The notes below the pieces were generated by a model. It did not search any database. It was given only the letters and a program-made list of their open reading frames with translations, and was not told the DNA's origin. Shown here piece after piece: positions 48,639 to 59,798 of a stretch of DNA of 64,000 nucleotides; the stretch's first letter is position 1, and every line of letters starts with the position of its first letter. Origin of the DNA: Stercorarius parasiticus (lineage: Eukaryota > Chordata > Aves > Charadriiformes > Stercorariidae). The DNA is taken from positions 216,750 to 280,749 of the forward strand of contig VWZL01000272.1 in the NCBI GenBank assembly GCA_013396915.1. The letters are read 5' to 3'. The position numbers and the translations under genes were made by a program.

Positions 48639-51600
48639 TAGTACATTCATAGTAGCAGCAGCTCATTGGAAAGGGAAAAACTGTTACAATACTTTCCTTA
48701 GATTATTAGGATTGAACGTAACTTCAGAGGAAGAAAAGCAATACCATTTTGGAAAAAATAAGAAAAGTTAAAAAAAAAGTAACATCTTGATCCTGCCTTT
48801 TCTATTCTATGAAAAGATTTTCATGAGTAATTTCGTGTCCTCGTGAAAGATCATGACATAGTGCCATGCTCAACCTTTTTCATTTTTGACCATTTCTTCA
48901 ACTTATTGGAAAGCAAATGAACTGCAGAAGCTCCTGCTAGCAGAAGAAACCTACAAAGGCCTCAAGTGCTTCTTACTTGAATTATTGCTATCAATACATT
49001 AAGGGGCAATTGAAGCAGAATAAATGTGCACAGCTTGCTAGTTGCAAGTTCTTTTTCTGTTCTGGAGAAACCACACAAAAAGGTGCAGCAGTTGTGTTAC
49101 TGCTACCTAAATTCAGAAGAAGGTCAAAATGACAAAACAATTTGAAACTATCACATGTGGATACACTTGCTGTAATCTCCCTTCTTAAAATCATACCTGA
49201 AAGCTCTAGCGTAGATGTGACCTCGGTTTGAAAGAGACCCCATTCGTATTACAGCAGTTTTGTGCGTGATCTCTAAACTATGTATATAAACCCAGGCAAT
49301 TCTTGTTAGATTTTTATGTCAAATACTTTCTAATGTGAAGTTACAGGTTTAGCGACTTTCATAAATAATGTTGTGTGATAAAGTATTGGCTGTACCATTC
49401 ACACCTCCTTCACAAACCCAGCCCGGATGCAGGCCAGCTGTTGGTAATTGGATCTTGCATGTTATTACGCTTGTATCTTTGGTATCACTCAGTCTTCTTT
49501 TTGCATTCCATTGTTGAATTTCCTTTGTGCTGTGGCTTTTTCTCTGCATGTTATTTGTGTATTTAAAATGAGCCATGCAAAGAAATGTTTCCATAACCAT
49601 GGTGACAGTGTAATATTATGCACACTTACAAAGTACAAAGGTAACTCTACCAGACTGGTATTTTCTGTGATCAATTGCTGGAAATTTAATATCCCTTTTT
49701 TTTTTTTTTTTTTTAAATAAGCTAGAGAATGGAATGTGCTGAGTATTTCCAGATCTGCTTACGCTGGAGTTACTACTATAAATTAATCCATACTTCTTCA
49801 ACAGAAGTGATGAGCTGTGTGTTGCTGTGCCTGTGTTGCCTACTATTACTAGTTTTTAATGAATCTTGGGATATGATGTAGATTTTTCTTTTTTTTTAGG
49901 GCCCATGCTTCTGAAGTCTTGTGAATACATAAGAATTTCAGTCAGTAAATTTTATCACCCATAGTTCTGTTATTTTAGGTATCTATATACCTTTTTCTGA
50001 TAGTATACAAACGCTTAACATATTATTTTTTCTCACAATGTTTGATAATCTCCATTTTAAGCTGGGAAGCTGGGGTATATAGACAGGAAGGCCCAAATTC
50101 AAAAAGACATTTATACACCCTATGCCCACTGGCGTTGATGGCTCTTAATTGCTTATATTTCTGACCAAATTGAGCCTATACAACCTGAAGTTTAAAAAGA
50201 AGCCTATCATATAGCAAAGATATTTAGTTTTACCTTCAAGATCCTACACTACTCTATTTACTGTTTTTGAGAAAAAAAGTGTCTCTAGAGACTCCCAAAA
50301 TGGAAACCAAAACAAATCCAAAAAACACTAGTTATCTGAAAAAAATTCAAGTCAATCTTGTGATTTTAAGAGTCTGAGTAGGAAGACAGTAGCTGTGGGC
50401 AAGTATTTGGGCATTGGCTTCTTCTACCAATTGTGGAGCCAGATGTGCAAAGGCAGAAAGATCCAGGCTGTAAGCCTACAGCTGTTCATTGTTGTATGTT
50501 CGCTAAAAAGCCTTGTTTCTTCCCCCACCATGATCTCTTTTGCTTCTCTGCACGACTCCAGAGAAAACCTGAAACTGCTAAAAGGTAGTCCTAATATGCC
50601 GAATGCTTACCTGTAATAGATGTAGCATAGTTACCACAGTAAAACAGATGTGAGTAAAAATTCAACTGTTCTGTTAAAACCCATTTTGAATGCCTGCTTC
50701 TATGTGCTTGCCAAAAATTTACTGCTAAGAGGCCATACTACATAATTATTTAAAGTATCATAGCTTACTTTCCTCTCTACCTTGACTAAACAGACATTTA
50801 GAATTGAATCCTTAGAGCACAGGGTTCCTATTCTGTCTCTTAAGCTCACCAGAAACTCTCTAAACAGCCAACAATATTTTAGTGTTTCAATATGCTGAAT
50901 ATTGCCATTAAACCTCAATAATTTCCTGAGGTAGAATACCTTATTGTTGGTAAACAATATATTCTCCCATTGTCCTGTTCTACCCATAGCTTCAAGGAGC
51001 ACATAATATACATCATTTTTGAAGATCTTTGGCTATACCATTTCATAGTTGACTTGTGTTACAGACAGCTTGTGCAACAGAACAGTCTTATCTGATACAT
51101 AGCTTTGATAATAATAATGCAGCTCAATCAAGTCATGCGACTTTGCCAGAGTAGAAACCGTAGTGTTAATTCTAGCTAATTGTGAATGCAGTTGTTCTCA
51201 GGGTAGAAAAATAAAATGTTCTGTATTTTGAAACGGGTAATGACGATTGGCTGACTACCCCTACCGCCCTTCCGTCTCAAAAAGAAGGCTTAACAACAAC
51301 ACATCTCTGGGAAAGGATTTATGAATCTGAATAAATTGTTAGCCAGTAAATCCACTCTACAATCAAGAGAACAACATTGTTTTCAGGAAACGGGTAACAG
51401 TGAGAGCAGCAGGAGCGGGGGTTATGTTTCATCCAAATCAAAGTGGACAATGGCTGATTAAATATTGCATAAAGATACACTCATTCTGTCTCTCAGAACA
51501 CTTGACTATTACCTCAATTAAAAGGTTATTATGTAAATTAAAAGCAAATGGAAGGAAAGGATGACTGAAACCAACTTTACTAATGTGTTGTATTCTGTAA

Positions 51601-53944
51601 TCAATTTGATCAGCATCAGGCTTCTACTTATGTGAAACCAGAGGCAATACTACTAAGAGAAGAACTGTGCTATGACTGATACAGAAAATATTCAGTAACT
51701 TCCTCATCAAAAAATGTATCTTCAAAATGTTTTGATTTACTATTCTCTTAAAATGTTCTGGTTACTGTAGGAAACATATTCATGGTAATGTTGGCTAGAA
51801 CTGCATCACTAAAGTAATGAGGATCTCCAGTCAGAGGTGTCCTTGCTTGGTAACACTTACTAGAAATATTTAATTATTTATCACTGTATACAAGTATTTT
51901 CCCCAAGGTAGGTCTAGATGTTTTACCACTTTCACTTTAATTCAACTCTTCAAATTCTCTTTTTAAAAAAATATTTTATTTTCTCTTACCTACAATATAT
52001 ATATAACCTTATTATGCTCTGGTCTTCAGTAATGTTAGACATTGAATCAAATTTACACAATATAAATGGGGTTTGGTTTGTGTTAACTATTTCTGAGTAT
52101 GTTTGAATAAGGGATTGTTCAGATTTACAGTTCGGGTGGTTATTTAACTGATACACTTTTTACTAACTGAAAGCTCATACATAAAAAATTCAGCGTTTAA
52201 CTGCGTTAATCATTTTACAAGACTTCTGAACTAGATCCATAGCATTAGCCTGTCTTATACCTGGTAAAACTGTGGTAAAATAGAGTTGGACTGGCCGTGA
52301 CAGTTGTAGATCTAGATTTCAAGAGCAGAATATCTTCAACCCCTGGCTACCAGAGGCGTTTTTCGAATTGGAAATAGAACATGTCCAAGAGAAACCACAC
52401 TCATGGATGTAGTAGGTTTTTGTCTGCTGCCTAGATACACAGACTGACTGACACAATCCTGTACAAAATTACAATTTCATTTTTCTCCATCCTGGCTTTC
52501 TGTCTTTAAGGTGTCATGAACTCTATCCATTGCCATAATCATTAGTACGCTGAAAGTCATGCTGAATCAAGAAGGTTGTGAAGACTACTTTTTGATTTTT
52601 TGATCCAGACACATACTGCCCATGAGAGTATTGAACACATAAGTGTCTCAGATCTCGTGTTACTCCAACTTCCATCTCTCTATTAATTCATCTTCACTTC
52701 ACAGCTTCTGAGATATTGCTGCCACCTGGTCAGTATCTCCAAAACTTCCACTTCAAAATTTAAAATGTTAGCAGATGCTCAGAGGAAGTGTACAAAGTCT
52801 ATATTAAGGATACAGAATAGCTTTCACACCCGCCATAATCATGTCTCCTGCTCATGTGGTGAACATATGTAGTTTGTTGCCTCGGGATTTAAACTTAGGC
52901 TTGCCTTGTTTTTAATTCTCAGGAACATTCTGAGTCTGTCCTTCATTTTCACTCCACAGTTTTCTTTCCATGCTGTTTATATAAGTAGCATTTTGAAAAA
53001 AACCCATATATTAGCGAATTCTTAACTGTGGCAAATATACTGAAAAATGTAACAGTGGAGAGCCACCATCAGTTTAAACCTCATTATGCTGACAGATTGA
53101 GTGTCTGAAAAATCTTTGAGATTATTTACTAAGTAGTTAGTAGTTTGATATAGTTTCTTTAATGAATTAATGTGTCACCATGGAAAAAGAAACAATAATA
53201 ACAACCAACTAAGTAAAAAATTTAAGTTTGCAAAAAAAAAGAAGTAGATTCAAAGGCCAAGATGATAAAATTTTCTGCACCCTGCGTGCTTTTTTGTTTT
53301 TATAGCTTTGTTTTGTTTGGTTATAGTTTTGCTCCATAGTTAGCTCCTCTGACTCTACGTTTAACAGTGCCATTTAGTCAAAATGGATAGCTTTAGCTGT
53401 ATATTTAAAGGAGGGTGATCAGCAGTGAAATGGTGAGCAGATTTAGCTAATTAGGCACCACATTTAACACTCCATGGAGATGAATGGGATCGTTTCACAG
53501 TTGTCTTCAAGCTAGTGTTTGTGTATGTTTGGCATAAAAGTGCATCATCCTACATTGCCAGGGTTATCTAACTGTACAGAAAAACTTTATTTCAGAAGGA
53601 GAAAGACTTTTTGGTGGAGTTCTCTTTAGAAACACACAAAGGAAGAAACTAATTCCTTGGAATTAATGAATTTTTTACACTAAAACATATCTATTGTTCT
53701 TGCACATGGATATTTCAGACTTTGCCTGTGTCTAATGAATAGCTGTTGTGAGTTTGTTTCTTTCTTTTTTCCTATTGTATTATTGTGATGACCTGGTTTG
53801 AGGTAAAACAGAAACAATTTTCTTTTCACTAATTTTACTTTTCAGTTAAGCCCCTTCTAACTCTGAAATTAAAGGCATATTTTTCAGACAGTGTCCGCTT
53901 CCAGAGTGATAACATCTGATGTTTATAGTGAATACCAAGGAATG
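48639..53944. other. Unique AT-rich DNA, no supported gene
   Basis: No gene is called. Open frames reach only 100 codons (50700-51002, antisense) and have no family features. Poly(T) occurs at 49696-49714. 'ggcccaaattc' at 50090-50100 matches a motif seen near 11.7 and 20.0 kb. Positions 51420-51560 are non-repetitive and hold several homeodomain-like AT words (attaaatattgcataa and similar), which could be regulatory but are not shown to be. Confidence 0.55.
49696..49714. repeat. Poly(T) run
   Basis: Nineteen consecutive thymines, the longest pure homopolymer in the window. No retroposon body is recognised beside it on the minus strand. Confidence 0.75.
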
Positions 53945-53947
53945 GTA

Positions 53948-54007
53948 TAGAACCATAACATGGTTTGGGTTGGATGGGACCTTAAAGATCATCTAGTTCC
54001 CACCTCC
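53948..54007 (-). mobile_element. CR1 3' tail fragment, antisense
   Basis: 'atggtttgggttggatggga' followed by 'ccttaaagatcatctagttc' is the antisense of the conserved CR1 3' UTR end. Only about 60 bases are left. The element is cut at the boundary with the LTR sequence that starts at about 54008. Whether CR1 was truncated on insertion or interrupted by the LTR or by the assembly join cannot be told here. Confidence 0.85.
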
Positions 54008-54197
54008 GGGTATGCAGGGAGACTCCTGCTTATACTTACTGCTATAACAGTCAAGGTCAGCTAACTTTGTTATATGGCCTGTTGGAGGGTCAGAAGCAGA
54101 AGAGCATAGAGAGGTCACACCTACGGGGAGGAGTGGACAAGACAGGTGACCCAAAACTGACCAACAGGGTATTCCATCCCATCTGCATCATGCTCAG

Positions 54198-54203
54198 TAT
54201 AAA
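54198..54203 (+). promoter_or_regulatory. LTR TATA box, first copy
   Basis: TATAAA lies downstream of the family's conserved 'ggtattccatccc' block, the usual U3 promoter position. It is probably the same physical site as the one at 54477-54482. Activity is unknown. Confidence 0.45.
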
Positions 54204-54476
54204 GTTGAGGGATAAAAGGGGTCAGTCCTCTCTTCTTCAATGGCTGGTGTCTGAGGAGGACTTTGTTCGTCTGCCTTTGATCCCANGGGTATGCAGGGAG
54301 ACTCCTGCTTATACTTACTGCTATAACAGTCAAGGTCAGCTAACTTTGTTATATGGCCTGTTGGAGGGTCAGAAGCAGAAGAGCATAGAGAGGTCACACC
54401 TACGGGGAGGAGTGGACAAGACAGGTGACCCAAAACTGACCAACAGGGTATTCCATCCCATCTGCATCATGCTCAG

Positions 54477-54482
54477 TATAAA
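54477..54482 (+). promoter_or_regulatory. LTR TATA box, second copy
   Basis: TATAAA in the second, probably artefactual, copy of the 278-bp block. This one is followed by the rest of the LTR and so is the copy in natural context. Confidence 0.45.
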
Positions 54483-54824
54483 GTTGAGGGATAAAAGGGG
54501 TCAGTCCTCTCTTCTTCAATGGCTGGTGTCTGAGGAGGACTTTGTTCGTCTGCCTTTGATCCCAATCCATGCATTCCTGAATCGAGATCTGGAATTCAGT
54601 TCCCATCCATTTCTGAGTCCAGTCTGGGACTTTCCCAGTGCCTGCTGGTGACGTGATCCTGGGAGGTTGATATGGGTTTTGTATACATTGTCTATATTTC
54701 ATTAGTTCCTTATTAAAAATGTTATCTTTTCTTTTTATTATTTTATTATTATTATTTCATTGAAGTAGTTCGGTCTCTTTTCAGCTCATAAGTCTCTCTC
54801 TCTCATTTCTTCTCCTCTGAAGGG

Positions 54825-54873
54825 AGATGCTCTCTCCCTTCTTTGAAGGGGAGAGAGGTTAAAGAGAGCATCT
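54825..54873. repeat. Nested inverted repeat in LTR 3' region
   Basis: agatgctctct at 54825-54835 is exactly complementary to agagagcatct at 54863-54873. Inside it, ctctccc pairs with gggagag around a ttctttgaag-type loop. In RNA this would be a long, mostly paired hairpin close to the end of the LTR. Confidence 0.75.
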
Positions 54874-55611
54874 GTCATTCATTTTAGTGGCCAGCCCAGT
54901 CCAAACCATGACACTTTCCTGAATATTAGGAGTTGTCAATGTATCTGCAGGCCCCATAGAATTTAGGCAGCAGTTAACAATCTGATATTCTTACTGCATT
55001 TGGTGGGTTATTAACATATGTGAATATTTGTGAACAATAAACAATTTTAAACATTATTACTGTTTATGGGAAAAGTACAAAAGGAAATACTTCAGTGAGA
55101 GAGACAGCCAAACAACTGATTATATAATCATTAAATTATGTGCTATAATAATGAATTCTTATGCAGATAACAGAGAATGGACTGGTTTTTTTCAAGATAG
55201 TACAGCTTGCATCTAATTATCTCTTTCCTAGTTTTGTATTTAAGCCAAGTATAGTGGGCTGAGTATGTGAGTAAGCATCATGGGAAAACTTTAGCCTGCT
55301 TAACTGAACTGTCTACAGTCTAAGTATCTACATTTAAGATAGTTAGGTTTGCGCTTTTAGGGGCTGATTCATCTCACCTATCTGTCCTAAAATAGATCAG
55401 ATCTATCAAACTACAGAGATTTTTTTTTTTCCTCTTTATTTACTATATTGCAAGGCCAAATTCAGGTATCTGCATGCCTGAGCTGGGTGAGAAGAATTGT
55501 ATATATGTGGCAATAATACACTCTCAGTAGTTTGTATGAGAAAGTCCAAGTCATTTTTGAAATAAAAGAAAAAGCACCTATACATAACGAGTAATAAACT
55601 GGGATGAATGA

Positions 55612-55631
55612 CATGGCATGTGAATGCCATG
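55612..55631. repeat. Perfect 8-bp stem, 4-base loop hairpin
   Basis: catggcat at 55612-55619 and atgccatg at 55624-55631 are reverse complements around gtga. The arm is followed by a second 'ccatg'. It is short enough to be chance in 64 kb, and no role is claimed. Confidence 0.7.
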
Positions 55632-58600
55632 CCATGAAACTGCAAAAGGATCTAAAGAATAGGAGACTGGAAAGAGAAATCTATTTGCTGGAATAAATAC
55701 TTTTTGTAGCAAATAGATGTATATACTTGCTTATAAGACGAACTGCAAATCCATGTAAAAGGGGAAATCCTTTTCAATGGGCTGAGTCAGGAGATCAAAC
55801 TGGATTCTTTCCGGAGTCTAGAAAAATAAAAGTAAATGAAGCTATTACTACATACATCTCAGAGACACGTGGCGCATAAGTACTTTTCTTAAATGAGACA
55901 GTTAAGTCTAAACTTTCACAAGGTTAAAATTTATCTTACTGCATTCAACTTTTATTTCAAAGCATAAATGGAAATGATGTGAAGTTATTGGCTCTAATGA
56001 GAACAGTATAATAGCAGCTGATTCTGCTTTCATTAGTGAGAACAGACAGTATCATCAGTCCAATTTTCCAAAGGTTTAAGGAAAATCAAGCTTTTATTAT
56101 GTCCAAGATCAATACAGTCACTTTTCTTTCTCTGGGTGGACTGGATTATTTGACTAATCCCTGGTATGGGTTTCTGCTCATTCATCTTCTAGGCACTGAA
56201 CCTGCAAAGCCATATGTGATGCTTAACCTGATGTATCGAGTACTTCCAGTGTCTTTTTTTCTTTTTCTTTCCTTTTTGTTCTAAGTAAGTATTTGGATTC
56301 TCTCTGCTTACTGTGCAGACAAACTCTATGTCTATTTCCAAAAAAAATGCACTTTCTACCTGTCTCTGAAATTTCAAAACATTCTTCAGTGGGTTGACTT
56401 TATTGTTATTTGCCATTGACTCTCAGTGTGTAATGAGACTGTTGAGACCAACTTGATGTTAGTCAATCTGTTCTTAGAAAACAGTTATATAGGTGTGCTG
56501 GTGAGACAAATAGTGAGGAGAAGAGTGTTGAAGGTGCTCTGCTTTTCTGAGAAACCGTCCTTTCTGGAGCTGTGTGGTTTATCTATGAAAATCAACAGAC
56601 TCCATGTATAACCTATGAAGTTAATACACAAGAAGGTGTTAAGCCATAAATAACTTACTGATAAAAACCCATATAGATTAAAATTAATTTGGCAGAAATA
56701 AAGTAGTAAGTATGATTGACTGTGTTCAATCCTTTTTTACACCTGTGTAGATCTAGGAGAATCCTTTTATTATAAATACCGTAATCCACTGTACAAATTC
56801 TTTCCACTGTTCTTTCTTGTACCATCTTCTAAAAGGCCTAATTATCCTTTTTTAATATAACATTACCTTGTCATAGATCATAGATCACAGAGCTTTGCCT
56901 GAAATACCAATGAACCTTGTGTACCTGAAAACATTGAATCATGGTGCAAAGATTAGCGTCATTAACTCTTACTTCTGTAGGTAGGCAGACCAAATAGAAG
57001 TTCAGTTTTTTTCATTCTCATTAAATGGTATTCTGTTTGCTATAGATTCCTCTTTCTTTTAGAAAGTAGGGAAAGTGGAATGATGTCTATTTTATGAGCT
57101 TACATGTCGCTGTACCTAATCATACCTGGCATATGCACCTCTTCAATTAGTTAGCATGATAATAAAGGAAGATGAATTTTGATCAGTTCATAGATAAACA
57201 AATAATTTTAAAACAGAATTAACTGGATGGATAAGCCAAACTGTTTTGTGGATGCAAAAATTTTATTAAGGTGAACTTGGTTAGAAAGTTATTCTTAACA
57301 TCCATCTTAGCTAGTTATTTTTCAATACCGCATATATATACAGGTAATAAAGAGGCATGTTGGGGCTGGAATACAATGTCCATAATTTGAACAGCAGCAC
57401 TCTCCTGGGACAGCCCTGCTAACTTTGGTGTAATTTCACAGAGAAGAAAACACCCTTATATTTGTGAATTGATGTCTTAGATTTCCCCTTAAAGGCAACA
57501 TATGGTGAGTATCAAAAAACTATTTCCTTCTGATTTTCAGCTTGAACATGGGAGATGTTGAATGATATAATACAGAAATCTGAAATACAAATATATTGGC
57601 TTGCATTACGGTGAAGCTATCAGGTCAATGAATGTTGAAGTATATCTCCAAAGAATAATTTTATTACTCTTAAAAATAATTTTTGGAGACAATAAATAAT
57701 AAATAATATCTGTAGACTTCCTAAGAAACTAGAATTTAGTAACGTAAAAAGATGTTATGCCAAAAATCCAGTAGATCTGAAATTTTCTGTAACTGCAGAT
57801 GATTTATATTTCATTTCCTCTGTAGAGACTTCACATTTCAAAAAGAAAATTTCATCTTGGTCATAAGGTACCACCATGATTTTACTGCAATTAATGACAT
57901 TGTTATCCTAGCCAAACAATTATGCAGTTGATATACTGCTAGATCATAGTCTTTGCCATGGCTAAAGCTAATGACTAAATTGTGACTTTGTACAAATACG
58001 GTGCCCATGGCACATAGAAAGAGCAAACAGCATATGATTTTTTTTGCAGTGCCCCAGACACAGATTGTAACTCAGACACAATCTACCTTCTGCCATCACC
58101 TCCGAGTAGAATAGACTGTAATACAACAGCTCTATACTTCATGCAATTATATGGCCAGGTGCCACTGCGTCAGTGCAGTTACATTCTTGGGTAAAGAAAT
58201 AATATCAAGGCTCAGCCTACTTTCTTCACACCATTATGGAAAGGGGAAGTAATGGCTCTGCAGAGGTTGCTTTCCCACCTCATAAATGAGGGATGCTTTC
58301 CCACTGGTAATGCAGACAAACCTGTGTAACAGGCAAAAAGGAAGGTTGCTGAGGTAACATTAAGTAGACCTGAGCAAAAATTGAAATTACTGTTCCATGG
58401 GGAAATTCAGCTATTTCAGCACTTGGGTTTTGTACCTAATTGAGTTGAAAAATTGGAACTTGTCGAAGAACAGTATACTGTAAAAGCTGCTTTGGTTGTG
58501 AGGTGGTGACATTTCATTTTGAGTTCATACAGCATTAAACTGCAGTTCTCTGTTGTTCTCTATTGCTATATAGATCTCTCACAATGTATCTGCAGTTATG

Positions 58601-59768
58601 TGTTCCCCATAATGCACCATACACCTCTGTCCCGCATAAGATTGCAACGGATTATAGGTTTCAGAGGGTGCTTGATCAGTTGGCACATACTTGATTTTTG
58701 ATGTTAGTAGTTGTCTGACAGTATCAGTAATAGGCACTCCTTTAATGGATAAATACAGTGCATACATACCATTTGCAAAAAGGAATTATTAGTATGCATT
58801 TGAAAGAAACTTGATTAAAACTGTAAATTATGTGAACTCTAAGAAGACTCAACACATGATCCAACAAAAATCCTTATCTACTTCTGTCTCTGTTTGGGCT
58901 TAATAATTATTATTATTAAATATTATAATACAAATGTCTGGACTGTGCTTTAAGCCCTTGTTTCTTGACAAGGAGATGGAAAGAAACCACAATCTGTTCC
59001 TGACAGACAGTGGTACAATGAGTAACGCTACCATCAAAAAATATCACCATGCTTACAATCACTGTCACTGTGCTCTACAGAACTCTGAGTAATAGGATAT
59101 CTTAGCTGTCTGTGAGTAAATGATATCCAGTCAATTTTTTAGCCTGCTAAAAATATTCCTAGAAAAAATCCATATGGCGCAGTAAAACCACAAGGGAAAT
59201 TATACTTTTTTTTTTAAAGTTATTCCTGCTAGAAAAATAGAAAGGCCTTCTGTTTATCATTATATTTATGAGGTAACTTCAATGAAAACATAAAAGTATT
59301 ATCTTATGAACTGTAGAAGCTTTCATTTATTTTTCTGCCAAATCACTAAATGGCTCACTCTTTCAGGTGTATTGCAAAAATGGAGTCAATTTCCTACAAT
59401 GAAATTGGGTCAAAAGGAATGAGACGGTTGGGTGACATAAGGTGTCCTTTGTAGTGGAGAAAAAAAAAAGATTGTTATATAGATAATTGCCAGCATTTTC
59501 TTTGAAACTTTTATGTCGGACATGTCATGCATTTAATGTGTTCAATTCAAATTTCCCTTGTTATATGGTGCATAATGATAACGCATATGGACAGACTTTA
59601 CATTTACTTTAATGTCCCCATGTATATGAAAATAACAGCTAGATATTGCAGATGACATAGTTCATACAAATATCAGTAGCAATTTTACTGCCTTCCTTTC
59701 CTGTCTCTTTCTCCCGCCAAAACAAGCACCTAATTTCAGAATGCCTTCCTGGCAACTTTCTCTTTATT

Positions 59769-59798
59769 AAAAAAAAAAAAAGAAAAAAGAAAAAAAAG
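59769..59798. repeat. A-rich low-complexity run
   Basis: About 30 bases of adenine broken by two or three guanines. No adjacent retroposon body is recognised. Confidence 0.7.

Larger units (their letters stand above)
54008..54564. repeat. Identical 278-bp tandem copies split by one N
   Basis: Positions 54008-54285 and 54287-54564 are identical base for base by my reading, with a single N at 54286 between them. The offset is 279. Each copy includes an LTR TATA box (54198-54203 and 54477-54482). Perfect identity within an otherwise worn LTR, with the only ambiguous base of the window exactly at the junction, points to two contig ends joined without merging their overlap. The 194-codon frame at 54067-54651 exists only because of this doubling. 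Confidence 0.92.
54008..54913 (+). mobile_element. Avian endogenous retrovirus LTR (ERVL-like), solo
   Basis: The wording matches avian ERV LTRs I know: 'ccaacagggtattccatccc' upstream of a TATA box, then 'ttttgtatacattgtctata', a TTA-rich segment (about 54733-54758) and an end of 'ggccagcccagtccaaacca' plus 'tgaca'. The 3' terminus near 54913 is a plausible LTR edge, because this family ends in an inverted-repeat-like 'aaacca.gaca'. The matching 5' terminus starting with TG is not visible at 54008, so the 5' side is truncated or lost at the join. No gag, pol or env sequence adjoins it. The first 278 bases are present twice around an N, so the true length is probably about 627 bases rather than 906. 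Confidence 0.75.

Noticed and set aside
54067..54651. 194-codon plus-strand open frame with an internal repeat
   Set aside because: It lies wholly in LTR sequence and depends on the 278-bp block being present twice around an N. It reads as an artefact, not a repeat protein.
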